Made by a program: the position numbers and the translations under genes
Part shown: positions 51,566 through 60,731 of the stretch, piece after piece
How the letters are laid out: each line of letters begins with the position of its first letter
Position numbering within the stretch: position 1 is the stretch's first letter
NCBI GenBank assembly: GCA_041447245.1
Contig: JBGMEA010000026.1
Coordinates: forward strand, 62,001 to 126,000
DNA from: JBGMEA01 sp041447245
GTDB taxonomy: Bacteria; Bacillota; Clostridia; Eubacteriales; Anaerofustaceae
Direction: 5' to 3'
DNA length: 64,000 nt
Notes under the pieces: generated by a model
Seen by the model: the letters and a program-made list of their open reading frames with translations, nothing else
The model's database searches: none
What the model was told of the DNA's origin: nothing

Positions 51566-52398
51566 ATCAATCCGGCACGTTATACATTGTAGCAACGCCG
51601 ATCGGGAATCTGGATGATATCTCTTACCGTGCGATCAAAGTTCTTGAGTCCGTCGATTTTATTCTTTGCGAAGACACGCGCCGTTCGATCAAATTGCTCA
51701 ATCACTACAACATCAAAAAACAATTGATCAGTTATCACAAATTCAATGAAACGGCATCTGTCGAACATATCATCTCCCGCCTGAGATCGGGTGACAGCGG
51801 CGCATTGATTTCCGATGCGGGAACCCCGCTGATTTCCGACCCGGGGAATATTTTAACGGAAAGCCTAATAGAACAAAACATTCCGTTTCTTGTCATTCCG
51901 GGTGCCAATGCATTGCTTCCCGCACTGATCTATTCCGGATTCAAGACGGATCAGTTTATGTTTTATGGGTTTTTGTCCAAAAAGAAAAACCTGAGAAAAT
52001 CGGAGCTGTCACAGCTGTCCAAACAAACAATTCCCGTAATCCTATATGTCGCACCGCATGATCTGAAAGCAGTATTGAACGATATTTACAATGAAATGCC
52101 GCAACGCAGATTGTCTTTATCAAAAGAAATCAGCAAAGTATATGAACAGACCGTGCGCGGAAACGCAGAAGAATTGCTGTCGCTTCTCCCGGAGGAAATC
52201 AAAGGAGAATACGTGCTCGTACTTGACGGAAATCCCGATACAATCCTTTCCGAAACTCTAACCTACAGTGATGATGATTTAAAATTGATGTATCAGAAAT
52301 TGCTGTCTGAAGGACAAGAACCGAACGAAGCGCTGAAAATCATCGCAAAGCAGTCAGGGAATACCAAGCGAGATCTTTATGAGAAATTAAGGAAATAA
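51562..52398 (+). CDS. rsmI: 16S rRNA C1402 2'-O-methyltransferase RsmI
   Basis: A 278-residue SAM methyltransferase of the tetrapyrrole-methylase fold. The start GTLYIVATPIGNLDDISYRAIKVLESVDFILCEDTR is diagnostic. GALISDAGTPLISDPG and VIPGANALLPALIYSGF follow, and a helical tail (EALKIIAKQSGNTKRDLYEKL) ends the protein. I use the ATG at 51562, coupled to the purA stop; the open frame extends earlier. Confidence 0.95.
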   Translation: MNQSGTLYIVATPIGNLDDISYRAIKVLESVDFILCEDTRRSIKLLNHYNIKKQLISYHKFNETASVEHIISRLRSGDSGALISDAGTPLISDPGNILTESLIEQNIPFLVIPGANALLPALIYSGFKTDQFMFYGFLSKKKNLRKSELSQLSKQTIPVILYVAPHDLKAVLNDIYNEMPQRRLSLSKEISKVYEQTVRGNAEELLSLLPEEIKGEYVLVLDGNPDTILSETLTYSDDDLKLMYQKLLSEGQEPNEALKIIAKQSGNTKRDLYEKLRK

Positions 52399-52404
52399 AA
52401 CAAA

Positions 52405-52435
52405 AGCATTCCTTTTCGGGAATGCTCTTATTTTT
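52405..52435 (+). terminator. terminator of purA-rsmI
   Basis: Stem AGCATTCC/GGAATGCT with a 6-nt loop, then CTTATTTTT. A-rich upstream, so it may also act leftward for the hydrogenase operon. Confidence 0.85.
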
Positions 52436-52496
52436 GGAGCGAGAACTAGGCAAAATTGTTCGGCTCCTTATATTTGTATTTGTTTGGGTTTCTTGA

Positions 52497-54239
52497 TTAT
52501 TTATTATACTTCGCCTGCGGCGCATAGTGTGTATGCAGCAGCTTGTGCGAAACATGTCCGTTGGGTTCTCCGAGGAAGTCTTTATACAGTTTCTGAACAC
52601 TCGGATTTTCGTGAGACTTTCTCCATTTCGCAACGTTCTTATCTCGATTATAGAGCACTTTGGCACGTTCCGTGCGAACGTCGATCTCACTCTTCACGGT
52701 TGAAGAAACAATCGGCTGTCCGCCTCCGTTGACACATCCTCCGGGGCATGCCATCATTTCCACAAAGTGGTAATCCGCTTCACCGGAAGCGATCCGATCC
52801 ATCACTTTTTTGATGTTCGCGCCTCCCGACACCACGGCGGCTTTCAGCGTCAGATCTCCTGCTTTGACGGAGAATTCTTTCACCCCTTCAATCCCGCGGA
52901 CTTCCGGATAGTCCACTTTTTCGCTTTCTTTTCCGGTAATCAGTTCCAACGCCGTTCTGAGGGCTGCTTCCATCACACCGCCGGTTGCTCCGAATATCAC
53001 CGCGGCACCGGTGCTCTCTCCGTAGAATTCATCAAAATCACTCTCACCGAGACGGTTAAATTCGATTCCTGCCTGCTTGATCATGTCCGCAAATTCTCTG
53101 GTCGTTACAACGACGTCGACATCCTGCAACCCGTCTACACTGAGCTGTTCACGAATGTTTTCGCTCTTCTTCGCAGTACAGGGCATCACACTGATGACTT
53201 TGATCTTCTTGGGGTCAATGCCGTTGATCTGCGCATAATGAGATTTGAGAAGTGCTCCGTTCATGTTCTGCGGTGACTTGCACGTTGACAGATGATCGAG
53301 CTGATCCGGATAGAATTTTTCACAATAATTGATCCATCCCGGAGAGCAGCTTGTGATCAGCGGAAGCGATCCGTTGTTTTTAATACGGTTGATCAATTCC
53401 GTTCCTTCTTCGAGAATCGTGACGTCGGCAGCGAAGTTCACATCAAATACTTTATCGAATCCCAGACGTTTTGCAGCTGAAACCATCTTTCCTGTCGTAT
53501 CACATCCGATCGGATTGCCGAACGATTCCCCGATTGCGGCTCTCACTGCGGGCGCGATGATGGCAACGGCGTGAATGTCGGGATCATTGATGTAATCCCA
53601 AGCTTCGTCGATGCTCGGTTTTTCGCTGAGCGCGCCTACCGGGCAGTTGATGATGCATTGACCGCATTTGATGCAGTTGACATCATCAAGCGGCATATCG
53701 AATACGGGCTGGGCTTTTGCACTGAACCCACGTCCGACTGCACCGAGCGCGCCGACACCCTGCACCTGGTTGCAGACTGCGATGCAGCGTTTGCAGTAGA
53801 TACATTTGCTTTCGTCTCTGACAATGCAGGTGCCGATTTCTTCGATTCCGCTTGCGGAATGAGCTCCTTCAAAACGGATGTCTTTCACTCCCATATCTTT
53901 GGCAAGCGACTGCAGTTCGCAGTTCTCGCTGCGGACACAGCTCGTGCATTCGCGTTTATGGTCGGACAAAATCAGTTCCAGATTTGCTTTTCTTGTTTTT
54001 CTGACCAACGGCGAATTGGTATATACTTCAATGCCCTCCGCAACAGGATACACACAGCTTGCCTGAAGTGCTCTTGCACCTTTGATTTCCACCAGACACA
54101 TTCTGCATGCGCCGATTTCGTTGATATCTTTCAAGAAACATAATGTCGGAATATTGATATTGAGCTGCTTTGCCGCTTCCAGTACGGTTGTACCCTCAGG
54201 CACAGACACGGCTATATTGTCGATCTTTAAATTAATCAT
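52497..54239 (-). CDS. hydA: [FeFe] hydrogenase catalytic subunit (HydA/HndD-like)
   Basis: About 580 residues. The N-terminal [2Fe-2S] domain (ACRMCLVEIKGARALQASC), a His-Cys cluster region (HKRECTSCVRSENCELQ) and two [4Fe-4S] motifs (CIYCKRCIAVC, CIKCGQCIINCP) lead to the H-cluster domain. The H-cluster motifs are TSCSPGWINYCE, MPCTAKKSE, FYGESTGAAVIFGATGGVMEAA and MMACPGGCVNGGGQP. The start is the ATG at 54239 behind AAGGTGG; the frame opens at a GTG inside that site. With the NuoF- and NuoE-like subunits it should form an NAD(P)H/ferredoxin-dependent, electron-bifurcating type hydrogenase. Bifurcation itself is inferred from subunit make-up. Confidence 0.96.
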   Translation of the reverse strand: MINLKIDNIAVSVPEGTTVLEAAKQLNINIPTLCFLKDINEIGACRMCLVEIKGARALQASCVYPVAEGIEVYTNSPLVRKTRKANLELILSDHKRECTSCVRSENCELQSLAKDMGVKDIRFEGAHSASGIEEIGTCIVRDESKCIYCKRCIAVCNQVQGVGALGAVGRGFSAKAQPVFDMPLDDVNCIKCGQCIINCPVGALSEKPSIDEAWDYINDPDIHAVAIIAPAVRAAIGESFGNPIGCDTTGKMVSAAKRLGFDKVFDVNFAADVTILEEGTELINRIKNNGSLPLITSCSPGWINYCEKFYPDQLDHLSTCKSPQNMNGALLKSHYAQINGIDPKKIKVISVMPCTAKKSENIREQLSVDGLQDVDVVVTTREFADMIKQAGIEFNRLGESDFDEFYGESTGAAVIFGATGGVMEAALRTALELITGKESEKVDYPEVRGIEGVKEFSVKAGDLTLKAAVVSGGANIKKVMDRIASGEADYHFVEMMACPGGCVNGGGQPIVSSTVKSEIDVRTERAKVLYNRDKNVAKWRKSHENPSVQKLYKDFLGEPNGHVSHKLLHTHYAPQAKYNK

Positions 54240-54261
54240 GTTTTCCACCTTGCAGTGCCTC

Positions 54262-56055
54262 CTACTTCTTTTCTACCGCACCGAAACGGCAGGTGCTCTG
54301 GCATACGCCGCATTTGATGCATTTTTCCTGGTCGATCACAAACGGTTTTTTCACTTCTCCGCTGATGGCTCCCACCGGACATTTTTTCGAGCATGCGCTG
54401 CATCCGATACATGTTTCGGGATTGATTTCATACGAAAGCAGATTTTTGCATACGCCGGCGGGACATTTCTTGTCCACGATATGTGCGATATATTCGTCTT
54501 TGAAATACTTCAATGTGGAGAGTACCGGATTCGGAGCGGTTTGTCCGAGTCCGCAGAGTGCTCCGGCTTTGAGCGTTTCCGCCAGTTCTTCGAGTTTGGT
54601 AATGTCTTCCATTTCCCCCTTGCCCTCGCAGATCCGTTCCAAAATTTCGAGCATACGCTTCGTTCCGATGCGGCAGGTCGGACATTTTCCGCAGGACTCG
54701 TCAACGATAAAGTCCATAAAGAAGCGGGCAACGTCAACCATGCAGTTGTCTTCGTCCATGACGATGAGTCCCCCCGAACCCATCATGGAGCCGATTGACA
54801 TCAGCGAATCGTAATCGATGGCGATATCAAGGTGTTCCGGAGGAATGCATCCTCCGCTCGGGCCGCCTGTCTGAGCCGCTTTGAATTTCTTGTTATTCGG
54901 AATTCCTCCGCCGATATCAAAGATGATTTCTCGGAGCGTTGTTCCCATCGGGACTTCCAAAAGACCTGTATTGTTGATTTTTCCTCCGACAGCAAACACT
55001 TTCGTTCCTTTGGATTTTTCTGTACCGATCGATGCAAACCACTTTGCACCGTGCAGAATAATCTGCGGAATGTTGGCATACGTTTCCACGTTGTTGAGCA
55101 CGGTCGGCTTTCTGAATATCCCTGAATTGGCAGGAAACGGCGGGCGGGGACGCGGTTCGCCGCGCAGCCCTTCAATGGAATTCATCAGAGCTGTTTCTTC
55201 GCCGCAAACGAATGCTCCAGCGCCGAGGCGGATGCTTAAACGGAAGCTGAAATCCGTGTCGAAAATGTGATCTCCCAAAAGCCCGTATTCTGTTGCCTGA
55301 TCAATGGCGATCTGAAGACGTTTGACCGCAATCGGATATTCGGCACGAACATAAACGTATCCTTCGTCCGCTCCGATCGCATAGGCTGCGATCGCCATCG
55401 CTTCGATGACCGCATGCGGATCGCCTTCCAAAACGGAACGATCCATAAATGCACCCGGATCCCCTTCGTCCGCATTGCAGGCAACATATTTTTTGTCACC
55501 GACCGCATTTTTTGCGAACTGCCATTTGAGCCCTGTCGGGAATCCTCCGCCGCCTCTTCCGCGCAGTCCCGATTCTTTGATTTCATCGACCACCTGCTGC
55601 GGCGTCATTTCTTCCAATGCTTTCTGTAATGCTAGATATCCGTCGAATGCGATGTACTCATCAATCGCTTCCGGGTTGATATTTCCGCAGTTTCGCAGTG
55701 CGATACGATGTTGTTTTTTATAGAAATCCGTTTCCGTAAAGGATTGTTTTTTGATTTCGTCATCACCGGTTTTAAACAGGATACGATCAACGACGCGTCC
55801 TTTGACCAAATGTTCTTCCACGATGTCTTTCGCGTCTTCCGGCTTGACGTGGGAATAAAACACTTCATCCGGGTAAACGACGACGATCGGTCCCGCCGCG
55901 CAAAGACCGAAGCATCCGGTCTGAATGACGCTGACCTCTTTATCGAGTCCGATCAGTTTGAGTTCTTTTTTCAATTCTTCGATCAATACGTTGGATTTGT
56001 TTGAGTGACAGCCTGTGCCGCCGCAAACCATGATCTGTGAACGAATATATGACAT
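54262..56055 (-). CDS. hydB: hydrogenase diaphorase subunit, NuoF-like (HydB)
   Basis: A 597-residue subunit. The N-terminal thioredoxin-like [2Fe-2S] domain (VCGGTGCHSNK, QTGCFGLCAAGP) precedes the NuoF core with NADH/FMN binding (GLRGRGGGGFPTGLKWQFA, NADEGDPGAFMDRSVLEGDPHAV, GAGAYVCGEETAL-like). The [4Fe-4S] site ESCGKCPTCRIGTKR follows, and a C-terminal double ferredoxin domain (CIGCSACSKKCP, CIKCGVCQSTC) ends it. It lies 22 nt upstream of hydA. Confidence 0.95.
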   Translation of the reverse strand: MSYIRSQIMVCGGTGCHSNKSNVLIEELKKELKLIGLDKEVSVIQTGCFGLCAAGPIVVVYPDEVFYSHVKPEDAKDIVEEHLVKGRVVDRILFKTGDDEIKKQSFTETDFYKKQHRIALRNCGNINPEAIDEYIAFDGYLALQKALEEMTPQQVVDEIKESGLRGRGGGGFPTGLKWQFAKNAVGDKKYVACNADEGDPGAFMDRSVLEGDPHAVIEAMAIAAYAIGADEGYVYVRAEYPIAVKRLQIAIDQATEYGLLGDHIFDTDFSFRLSIRLGAGAFVCGEETALMNSIEGLRGEPRPRPPFPANSGIFRKPTVLNNVETYANIPQIILHGAKWFASIGTEKSKGTKVFAVGGKINNTGLLEVPMGTTLREIIFDIGGGIPNNKKFKAAQTGGPSGGCIPPEHLDIAIDYDSLMSIGSMMGSGGLIVMDEDNCMVDVARFFMDFIVDESCGKCPTCRIGTKRMLEILERICEGKGEMEDITKLEELAETLKAGALCGLGQTAPNPVLSTLKYFKDEYIAHIVDKKCPAGVCKNLLSYEINPETCIGCSACSKKCPVGAISGEVKKPFVIDQEKCIKCGVCQSTCRFGAVEKK

Positions 56056-56069
56056 TTTCGGCTGCCTCC

Positions 56070-56471
56070 CTATTCTTCTGTCTTCTTCGGATTGACCAAG
56101 ATGTTGTCAATCACGGTTATGGTGTATTCTTTGACGACTTTGCCGCCGAGAATATGTTCGTCGATGACGCGTTCGATTTTTTCAGGCGTCATATTGATAT
56201 ATGTGGTACGTTCGCCGTTGGGATCTATCACTTCGATGATCGGTTCCACACGACAAAGTCCGATGCAGCCAGCCTGGCTGACCGTAACATTGCCAATATG
56301 TTTCGATTCCAAAACTTCCATTACTTTGTTTATAATGGAACGTGCCCCGGCAGCAATGCCGCAGGTAGCCATACCGACGACAATGCGATAGCCTTCTTTT
56401 CCGACGCGCATATCAATTTTTTCAAGGGTCTTTTTTCTGATTTCCTGAAGTTCCTGTATGCTCTTTTTCAT
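56070..56471 (-). CDS. thioredoxin-like [2Fe-2S] ferredoxin of the hydrogenase operon
   Basis: A 133-residue protein with the four-Cys pattern of thioredoxin-like ferredoxins: GMATCGIAAGA and QAGCIGLCRVEP. It resembles HndB and similar small subunits found between the diaphorase genes of such hydrogenases. It may be a fourth subunit or a separate electron carrier. 14 nt from hydB. Confidence 0.85.
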   Translation of the reverse strand: MKKSIQELQEIRKKTLEKIDMRVGKEGYRIVVGMATCGIAAGARSIINKVMEVLESKHIGNVTVSQAGCIGLCRVEPIIEVIDPNGERTTYINMTPEKIERVIDEHILGGKVVKEYTITVIDNILVNPKKTEE

Positions 56472-56472
56472 C

Positions 56473-57024
56473 TTATTCTCCTGTATTGTTTTCGAACTCG
56501 CTTTTCAGATATCCTCTGATCCAATTCATCACATCGGGTGTGCTAAGCAGAATTTCATTGCCGAGGACTTCTCTGATCTGTCTTGTGTCCAACTCGACCG
56601 CAATCTGGTCATTGTTTTTGAGTACAAAAATCAAATCGCACTGTTCCAGCGATGCAATCATCGCCACCAGGCTGTCTTGCATATTTCCCATCGGCGGAGT
56701 ATCAATGTCAGACAAACCAAATTCGGCCATCAGCATAGTACCGCATCCCAGTTTGGATAAGATACGGACACCGCCGCCTGTTTGCTCTGCGGCCTGCGTC
56801 AGAAGCGGAATTCCCATTCCGACATTCCGCTCGGTACGCGTTGTGGTATACGGATCTTTAACTCTTGCAAGAAATGCATGATCCATTCCCCGCCCGTTAT
56901 CGGTTATTTTGACACGCATTCTGTCTTTGCCGTCATCTTTTTCGATTACGATGCGGATCAGATCAGCTCCCGATGAGAGTGAGTTATAGAAGATATCCAG
57001 TAAATAAAGCGAGAGTTCTTTCAT
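56473..57024 (-). CDS. GHKL-type ATPase-like protein in the hydrogenase operon
   Basis: A 183-residue soluble protein with the ATP-binding fold of histidine kinases. The N box is LLDIFYNSLSSGAD, G1 is KITDNGRGMD, and G2 is RNVGMGIPLLTQAAEQTGGG. There is no phospho-accepting His domain, so it is not a complete sensor kinase. Such genes recur in FeFe-hydrogenase operons; a regulatory or assembly role is inferred. It overlaps the hydC start by 4 nt. Confidence 0.8.
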   Translation of the reverse strand: MKELSLYLLDIFYNSLSSGADLIRIVIEKDDGKDRMRVKITDNGRGMDHAFLARVKDPYTTTRTERNVGMGIPLLTQAAEQTGGGVRILSKLGCGTMLMAEFGLSDIDTPPMGNMQDSLVAMIASLEQCDLIFVLKNNDQIAVELDTRQIREVLGNEILLSTPDVMNWIRGYLKSEFENNTGE

Positions 57025-57494
57025 CGGTATTTTTCTAAAATTTTAGGAATATCGTCCGGAACCAAACCACCGTATACATCATCATTGATCATCATAACCG
57101 GAGCAAGCCCGCAGCATCCGAGACAACGGGTTGCTTCCAATGTGAACTTATAATCTTCGGTTGTAGTTCCCACCGGGATATTCAGTTCCCGCGATAATCG
57201 ATCGAGAATCCCCTGCGAGTTTTTCACATAGCAGGCGGTACCCAAGCACACGCCGATTTTAAACTCTCCTTTTTTCTTAAGTGTAAACTGAGAATAAAAA
57301 GTTGCTACCCCGTATACTTCCGACACGCTTACGCCAAGTTCTTCGGCGATTACGTTTTGAATTTCAAATGGAAGATATCCGTAGATTTCCTGCGTTTTCT
57401 GCAGAATTGGCATCATGCAACCGGGTTGGTCTTTGTACTCAGCAACGATTTTTTTTACGGCATCAAAATCCGTAATCAATCCTTCTGTCGTCAT
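57021..57494 (-). CDS. hydC: hydrogenase NuoE-like subunit (HydC)
   Basis: A 157-residue [2Fe-2S] subunit homologous to the 24-kDa subunit of complex I. The four ligands are in GVCLGTACYVKNS and EATRCLGCCGLAPVM. The helical N-terminus (MPILQKTQEIYGYLPFEIQNVIAEELGVSVSEVYGVATFYSQF) is typical. It completes the HydABC core. Confidence 0.95.
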   Translation of the reverse strand: MTTEGLITDFDAVKKIVAEYKDQPGCMMPILQKTQEIYGYLPFEIQNVIAEELGVSVSEVYGVATFYSQFTLKKKGEFKIGVCLGTACYVKNSQGILDRLSRELNIPVGTTTEDYKFTLEATRCLGCCGLAPVMMINDDVYGGLVPDDIPKILEKYR

Positions 57495-57518
57495 TCTGTC
57501 CTCCTAATAAATGTAGTT

Positions 57519-58238
57519 TCATTTGTGACCGTTTTTCACATAGTCAAGAAAACAAGACACGGTTTTTTCTTCCAATGGAAGAGAGAAAACGCGTTCTCTG
57601 ATATCCTGCAACATATGCGCATCAGATGATTGCAGGTACTGATATTGCATCAGATGATTCTTTTGAAGAAAGGGATCCGGATCGGTATTAGTCGAAATTT
57701 CCACTGTCTGAATAGGGAGATGAAGAGGGATAAAACCCAGTGAAGAGAGGATACTGAAATGTTTTTTGTCTATGTGCGCAAACACAGTTGCGCCTCCGGA
57801 ATCAGCTACTTCTCCGATGATCTGTTCCACCGATAGAGAAACGCTGTTGATGAGTAATTTTTCCGCCTTCCCGATCACTTCATCTTCTTCGTCAAAAAAG
57901 AGTTGACGTCCGAAAAACTGTTCGTCGTTCGGGATATCAGGCAGAAGCCGATAAAGATCATTGGCGTAAGAGATGCAACTTTCAATATCTGGAAAATACG
58001 CGAGGATGTGCACTTCCTCTTTGGAGTTGATTTCAATTCCAGGTATCAGTACTATTTGATTTGCATCTGCATTCGTTTTCAGTGCAGGCAGATTACCTGC
58101 ACTGTTGTGATCGGTTACAGATATCATGTCCAAGCCTTTAATGGCTGCCATGCCTATTATATTTGCAGGTGTCATATCGTCATCGGCGCATGGAGACAAT
58201 GCCGAATGAATATGGTAATCACCGAAATATCTGTTCAT
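57519..58238 (-). CDS. PHP-domain metal-dependent phosphoesterase
   Basis: A 239-residue PHP protein. Metal ligands are seen in YHIHSALSPCADDD, ISVTDHNSAGN, EINSKEEVHILAYF, FAHIDKKHFS and QSSDAHMLQDI. Substrate unknown; PHP genes recur in hydrogenase operons of Thermotoga and clostridia. It overlaps the upstream DRTGG gene by 1 nt. Confidence 0.88.
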   Translation of the reverse strand: MNRYFGDYHIHSALSPCADDDMTPANIIGMAAIKGLDMISVTDHNSAGNLPALKTNADANQIVLIPGIEINSKEEVHILAYFPDIESCISYANDLYRLLPDIPNDEQFFGRQLFFDEEDEVIGKAEKLLINSVSLSVEQIIGEVADSGGATVFAHIDKKHFSILSSLGFIPLHLPIQTVEISTNTDPDPFLQKNHLMQYQYLQSSDAHMLQDIRERVFSLPLEEKTVSCFLDYVKNGHK

Positions 58239-58594
58239 TATTGCATTCCGTTTCGGATCAGAAGCCTGATTGCCTCAAAAGAAGTGCATTTTGCAGAGAT
58301 CAAAATGACGTCGTTTTCATTCGCTTTCTGAATGGTTTCTTCATCGGGCATTTCATTTTCTGCAATGATAATACAACTCAAATCCAACAACGATGCAACC
58401 GCCACGATATTCAGATGGCTCATAATCGTTACCCAACATTCTCCGGGTTTGGCATGTCCCATTACCCAACTGAGCAAATCGGAAACGTAACATCCTTTAA
58501 TCTGCTTATCGGTCTGAATGGGATTGATGAGTTGGAATTCATCGATTTGTATCAATTCACTTACGTTCACTTCAACCTCACATATTCCGATCAT
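58238..58594 (-). CDS. DRTGG-domain protein
   Basis: A 118-residue protein resembling the DRTGG domain found next to CBS or kinase domains: CYVSDLLSWVMGHAKPGECWVTIMSHLNIVAVASLLDLSCIIIAENE. No enzymatic motif. A relative lies at the start of the operon (60381). A regulatory or ligand-sensing role is inferred. It overlaps the next upstream gene by 4 nt. Confidence 0.75.
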   Translation of the reverse strand: MIGICEVEVNVSELIQIDEFQLINPIQTDKQIKGCYVSDLLSWVMGHAKPGECWVTIMSHLNIVAVASLLDLSCIIIAENEMPDEETIQKANENDVILISAKCTSFEAIRLLIRNGMQ

Positions 58595-59928
58595 TTATCA
58601 TTCTTATCGGAATTCCTGTTTGCTTTCTCTGCACTCATAATCGGAATCACTTTTTGAGAGACATTCAACATATCTTTCGATAACTTTGTAATTGCGTCTT
58701 TAAGCATAAAAATACAATCCATCTCGCTCGCCTGCCCCGTAACAATATCTTCAGCCAAAGCCTTACATCCGGGGGCTCCACAGGAGCCGCAATCAAATCC
58801 GGGCAGCCGATCATAGATATCTTCTATCGCAATCAGTTTTTTCAAAGCTTCCGATCTGTCATCATCAATCGGTTTTCTTTCTTTCGGAAGAATCGCCTCC
58901 CTCGTAAGCAATCCTTCATCATATATCTGTTCAACCTGATTCTGAGTAACTGCACCCTGCAGATTCTCCTGCTTCAGTTCTTCTACTTTTAAAGATATTC
59001 TTTTTTTTGCCACAAAAGGATTTTCCACCGTCAGACATCCGCCGACGCAACCTTCGATGCAAGCTAAAAGTTCCAAATATTTCACATCTGGGAATCGACC
59101 CCGCTCAATTTCTTCCAATACTTTCATAACATTGGGGATACCGTTTACATGCAGAGTCTGTTTTTTATCGAGAAAGGCTGTCTCTCCACCGCTCAGTGCC
59201 CAGTTCAGTCCGCTGTATGATTTGACACTTTCACTGATGTCCCTATCTTGTTTCTGGCGCTTGATTTCCAAAATGATGTCGTTTACGGAAATTGCACCGT
59301 TGATTTTCAATTTCGGGTTTTGTTCATTGAAAATTTCGGTCGCTTTTGCAGCGCAAGGGGTGATGAAAAAAATGCCGACATCTTCATTGCGATACCCTTT
59401 TCGAATCATATCTCTGCGTATTTTTTCCGCAGTCACATAAATCGGAGCCTTTAACGGGACAATATTCGGCACCAACAAGGGAAATTTTTCTTGTATCAGT
59501 CGGACAACCGTCGGACAAGCCGAAGAAATCAACAGCTTATCAGGATTCTTTTTCAATTCATACTGCAATGCCTTGCCTACGATCTCAGCTCCATACGCGG
59601 CTTCATAAACATCATCGAATCCCACCTTTTTGATTTCGGACAAGATTTGCCCAATCTGCATGGAAGATTCCAATTGCCCCATCATGGTTGGAGGAACGAT
59701 TGCTATCTTTACTTGGTATTGCTGTATACTCTCGATTTTGTCGGTAAGTGCTGACTTTGCATGATGCGGGCATACCCGAATACATTCTCCGCAGTCAATG
59801 CACTGCTCCTGAAGAATAACTGCTTTCCCATTTCTGACGCGGATCGCCTTCGTGGGACAATTATGCAGACAGGTTGTGCAGCCTTTACATTTATCGACAT
59901 CCAATGTAACCGAATGTTTTTTATTCAC
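58591..59928 (-). CDS. hydrogenase-like Fe-S protein, putative sensory [FeFe] hydrogenase
   Basis: A 445-residue protein. The N-terminus has two [4Fe-4S] motifs (CKGCTTCLHNCP, CIDCGECIRVCP). The middle is a shortened H-cluster domain: SSACPTVVRLIQ, FITPCAAKATE and LACIEGCVGGCLTV keep the cluster cysteines but differ from the catalytic motifs in HydA. A C-terminal cluster motif (FDCGSCGAPGCKALAEDIV) follows. No PAS domain is seen. Such proteins are regarded as H2 or redox sensors acting with the neighbouring ATPases; for this copy that is inference. Confidence 0.85.
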   Translation of the reverse strand: MNKKHSVTLDVDKCKGCTTCLHNCPTKAIRVRNGKAVILQEQCIDCGECIRVCPHHAKSALTDKIESIQQYQVKIAIVPPTMMGQLESSMQIGQILSEIKKVGFDDVYEAAYGAEIVGKALQYELKKNPDKLLISSACPTVVRLIQEKFPLLVPNIVPLKAPIYVTAEKIRRDMIRKGYRNEDVGIFFITPCAAKATEIFNEQNPKLKINGAISVNDIILEIKRQKQDRDISESVKSYSGLNWALSGGETAFLDKKQTLHVNGIPNVMKVLEEIERGRFPDVKYLELLACIEGCVGGCLTVENPFVAKKRISLKVEELKQENLQGAVTQNQVEQIYDEGLLTREAILPKERKPIDDDRSEALKKLIAIEDIYDRLPGFDCGSCGAPGCKALAEDIVTGQASEMDCIFMLKDAITKLSKDMLNVSQKVIPIMSAEKANRNSDKNDK

Positions 59929-59939
59929 AGATACAACTC

Positions 59940-60362
59940 CTATATGGAAAAAGCCATTGAAATTTTGGTGCCTTTGCCTTTTTTGGAATGAATCATAAAG
60001 CTATCTGCATTCAATTTCATGTTCGGAAGACCCATCCCTGCCCCAAACCCCATTTCACGTACTTCCTGAGGTGCAGTTGAAAATCCTTCCGTCATTGCAA
60101 GCTGAACATTTTCGATCCCAGGGCCTTCATCCTCAGCAATGATCTTGACCAAATCAGGATCAATTGTCATGCTGATTTTTCCGCCGAACGAATGAATAAT
60201 GATATTCATTTCCGCTTCATAAGTCGCCACTGCAATCTTTCTGATAATGCCCTGATCAATTCCCAATTGCTGCAGTGTGTTTTTAATATTGCGCGACGCT
60301 TTGCCCGCATTAGAAAAATCGCCTGATGCGATATCAAAACTGATATCATATGAATCTTTCAT
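59940..60362 (-). CDS. RsbW-like ATP-binding (anti-sigma type) protein
   Basis: A 140-residue GHKL ATPase similar to serine kinase anti-sigma factors: KIAVATYEAEMNIIIHSFGG (N box), AEDEGPGIENVQLAMTEGFS (G1) and GFGAGMGLPNMKLNAD (G2). The first gene downstream of the leading DRTGG gene. With the hydrogenase-like sensor it could form a signalling module that sets hydrogenase expression. No sigma or anti-anti-sigma partner is encoded nearby. Confidence 0.82.
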   Translation of the reverse strand: MKDSYDISFDIASGDFSNAGKASRNIKNTLQQLGIDQGIIRKIAVATYEAEMNIIIHSFGGKISMTIDPDLVKIIAEDEGPGIENVQLAMTEGFSTAPQEVREMGFGAGMGLPNMKLNADSFMIHSKKGKGTKISMAFSI

Positions 60363-60380
60363 GGCATACTACCTCTGAAA

Positions 60381-60731
60381 TCACTGCTCTTGTTTTGCCT
60401 TGACTCCATTGCAATACAGAATGCCGCATGCCTCAAACATTGTTTTTGAGGTAAACAGCAAAACAATATTTTCCTGCTTCGCTTCTGTAATAATTTCAGT
60501 GTCCGGCATTTTCCCTCTCACATACAGAATGCATTTGATTCCGGTCATTTCTGCTGTACGCAACGTATGTATATTTGTCAGACCAGTCAGCATCAAACAA
60601 TTGTCGGGAGAGTACCGCAAGACATCACTCATCAAATCCGCTCCGAACGCATGAGTAATGTCCTCATCGTTTCCGGATAATGGGGTAAGGATCATTGCAT
60701 CGATAATTCTTGCAATATCGCTAATTTTCAT
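60381..60731 (-). CDS. DRTGG-domain protein, first gene of the hydrogenase operon
   Basis: A 116-residue protein similar in plan to the one at 58238: DLMSDVLRYSPDNCLMLTGLTNIHTLRTAEMTGIKCILYVRGKMPDTEIITEAKQENIVLLFTSKTMFEACGILY. The start is the ATG at 60731 with AGAGGCAT upstream. A distinct promoter could not be assigned; a TTGACA on the minus strand near 60825 lacks a good -10. Confidence 0.72.
   Translation of the reverse strand: MKISDIARIIDAMILTPLSGNDEDITHAFGADLMSDVLRYSPDNCLMLTGLTNIHTLRTAEMTGIKCILYVRGKMPDTEIITEAKQENIVLLFTSKTMFEACGILYCNGVKAKQEQ

Noticed and set aside
60381..60731. TTGACA near 60825 as promoter of the hydrogenase operon
   Set aside because: No acceptable -10 follows at 16-18 bp, so I left the promoter unassigned.
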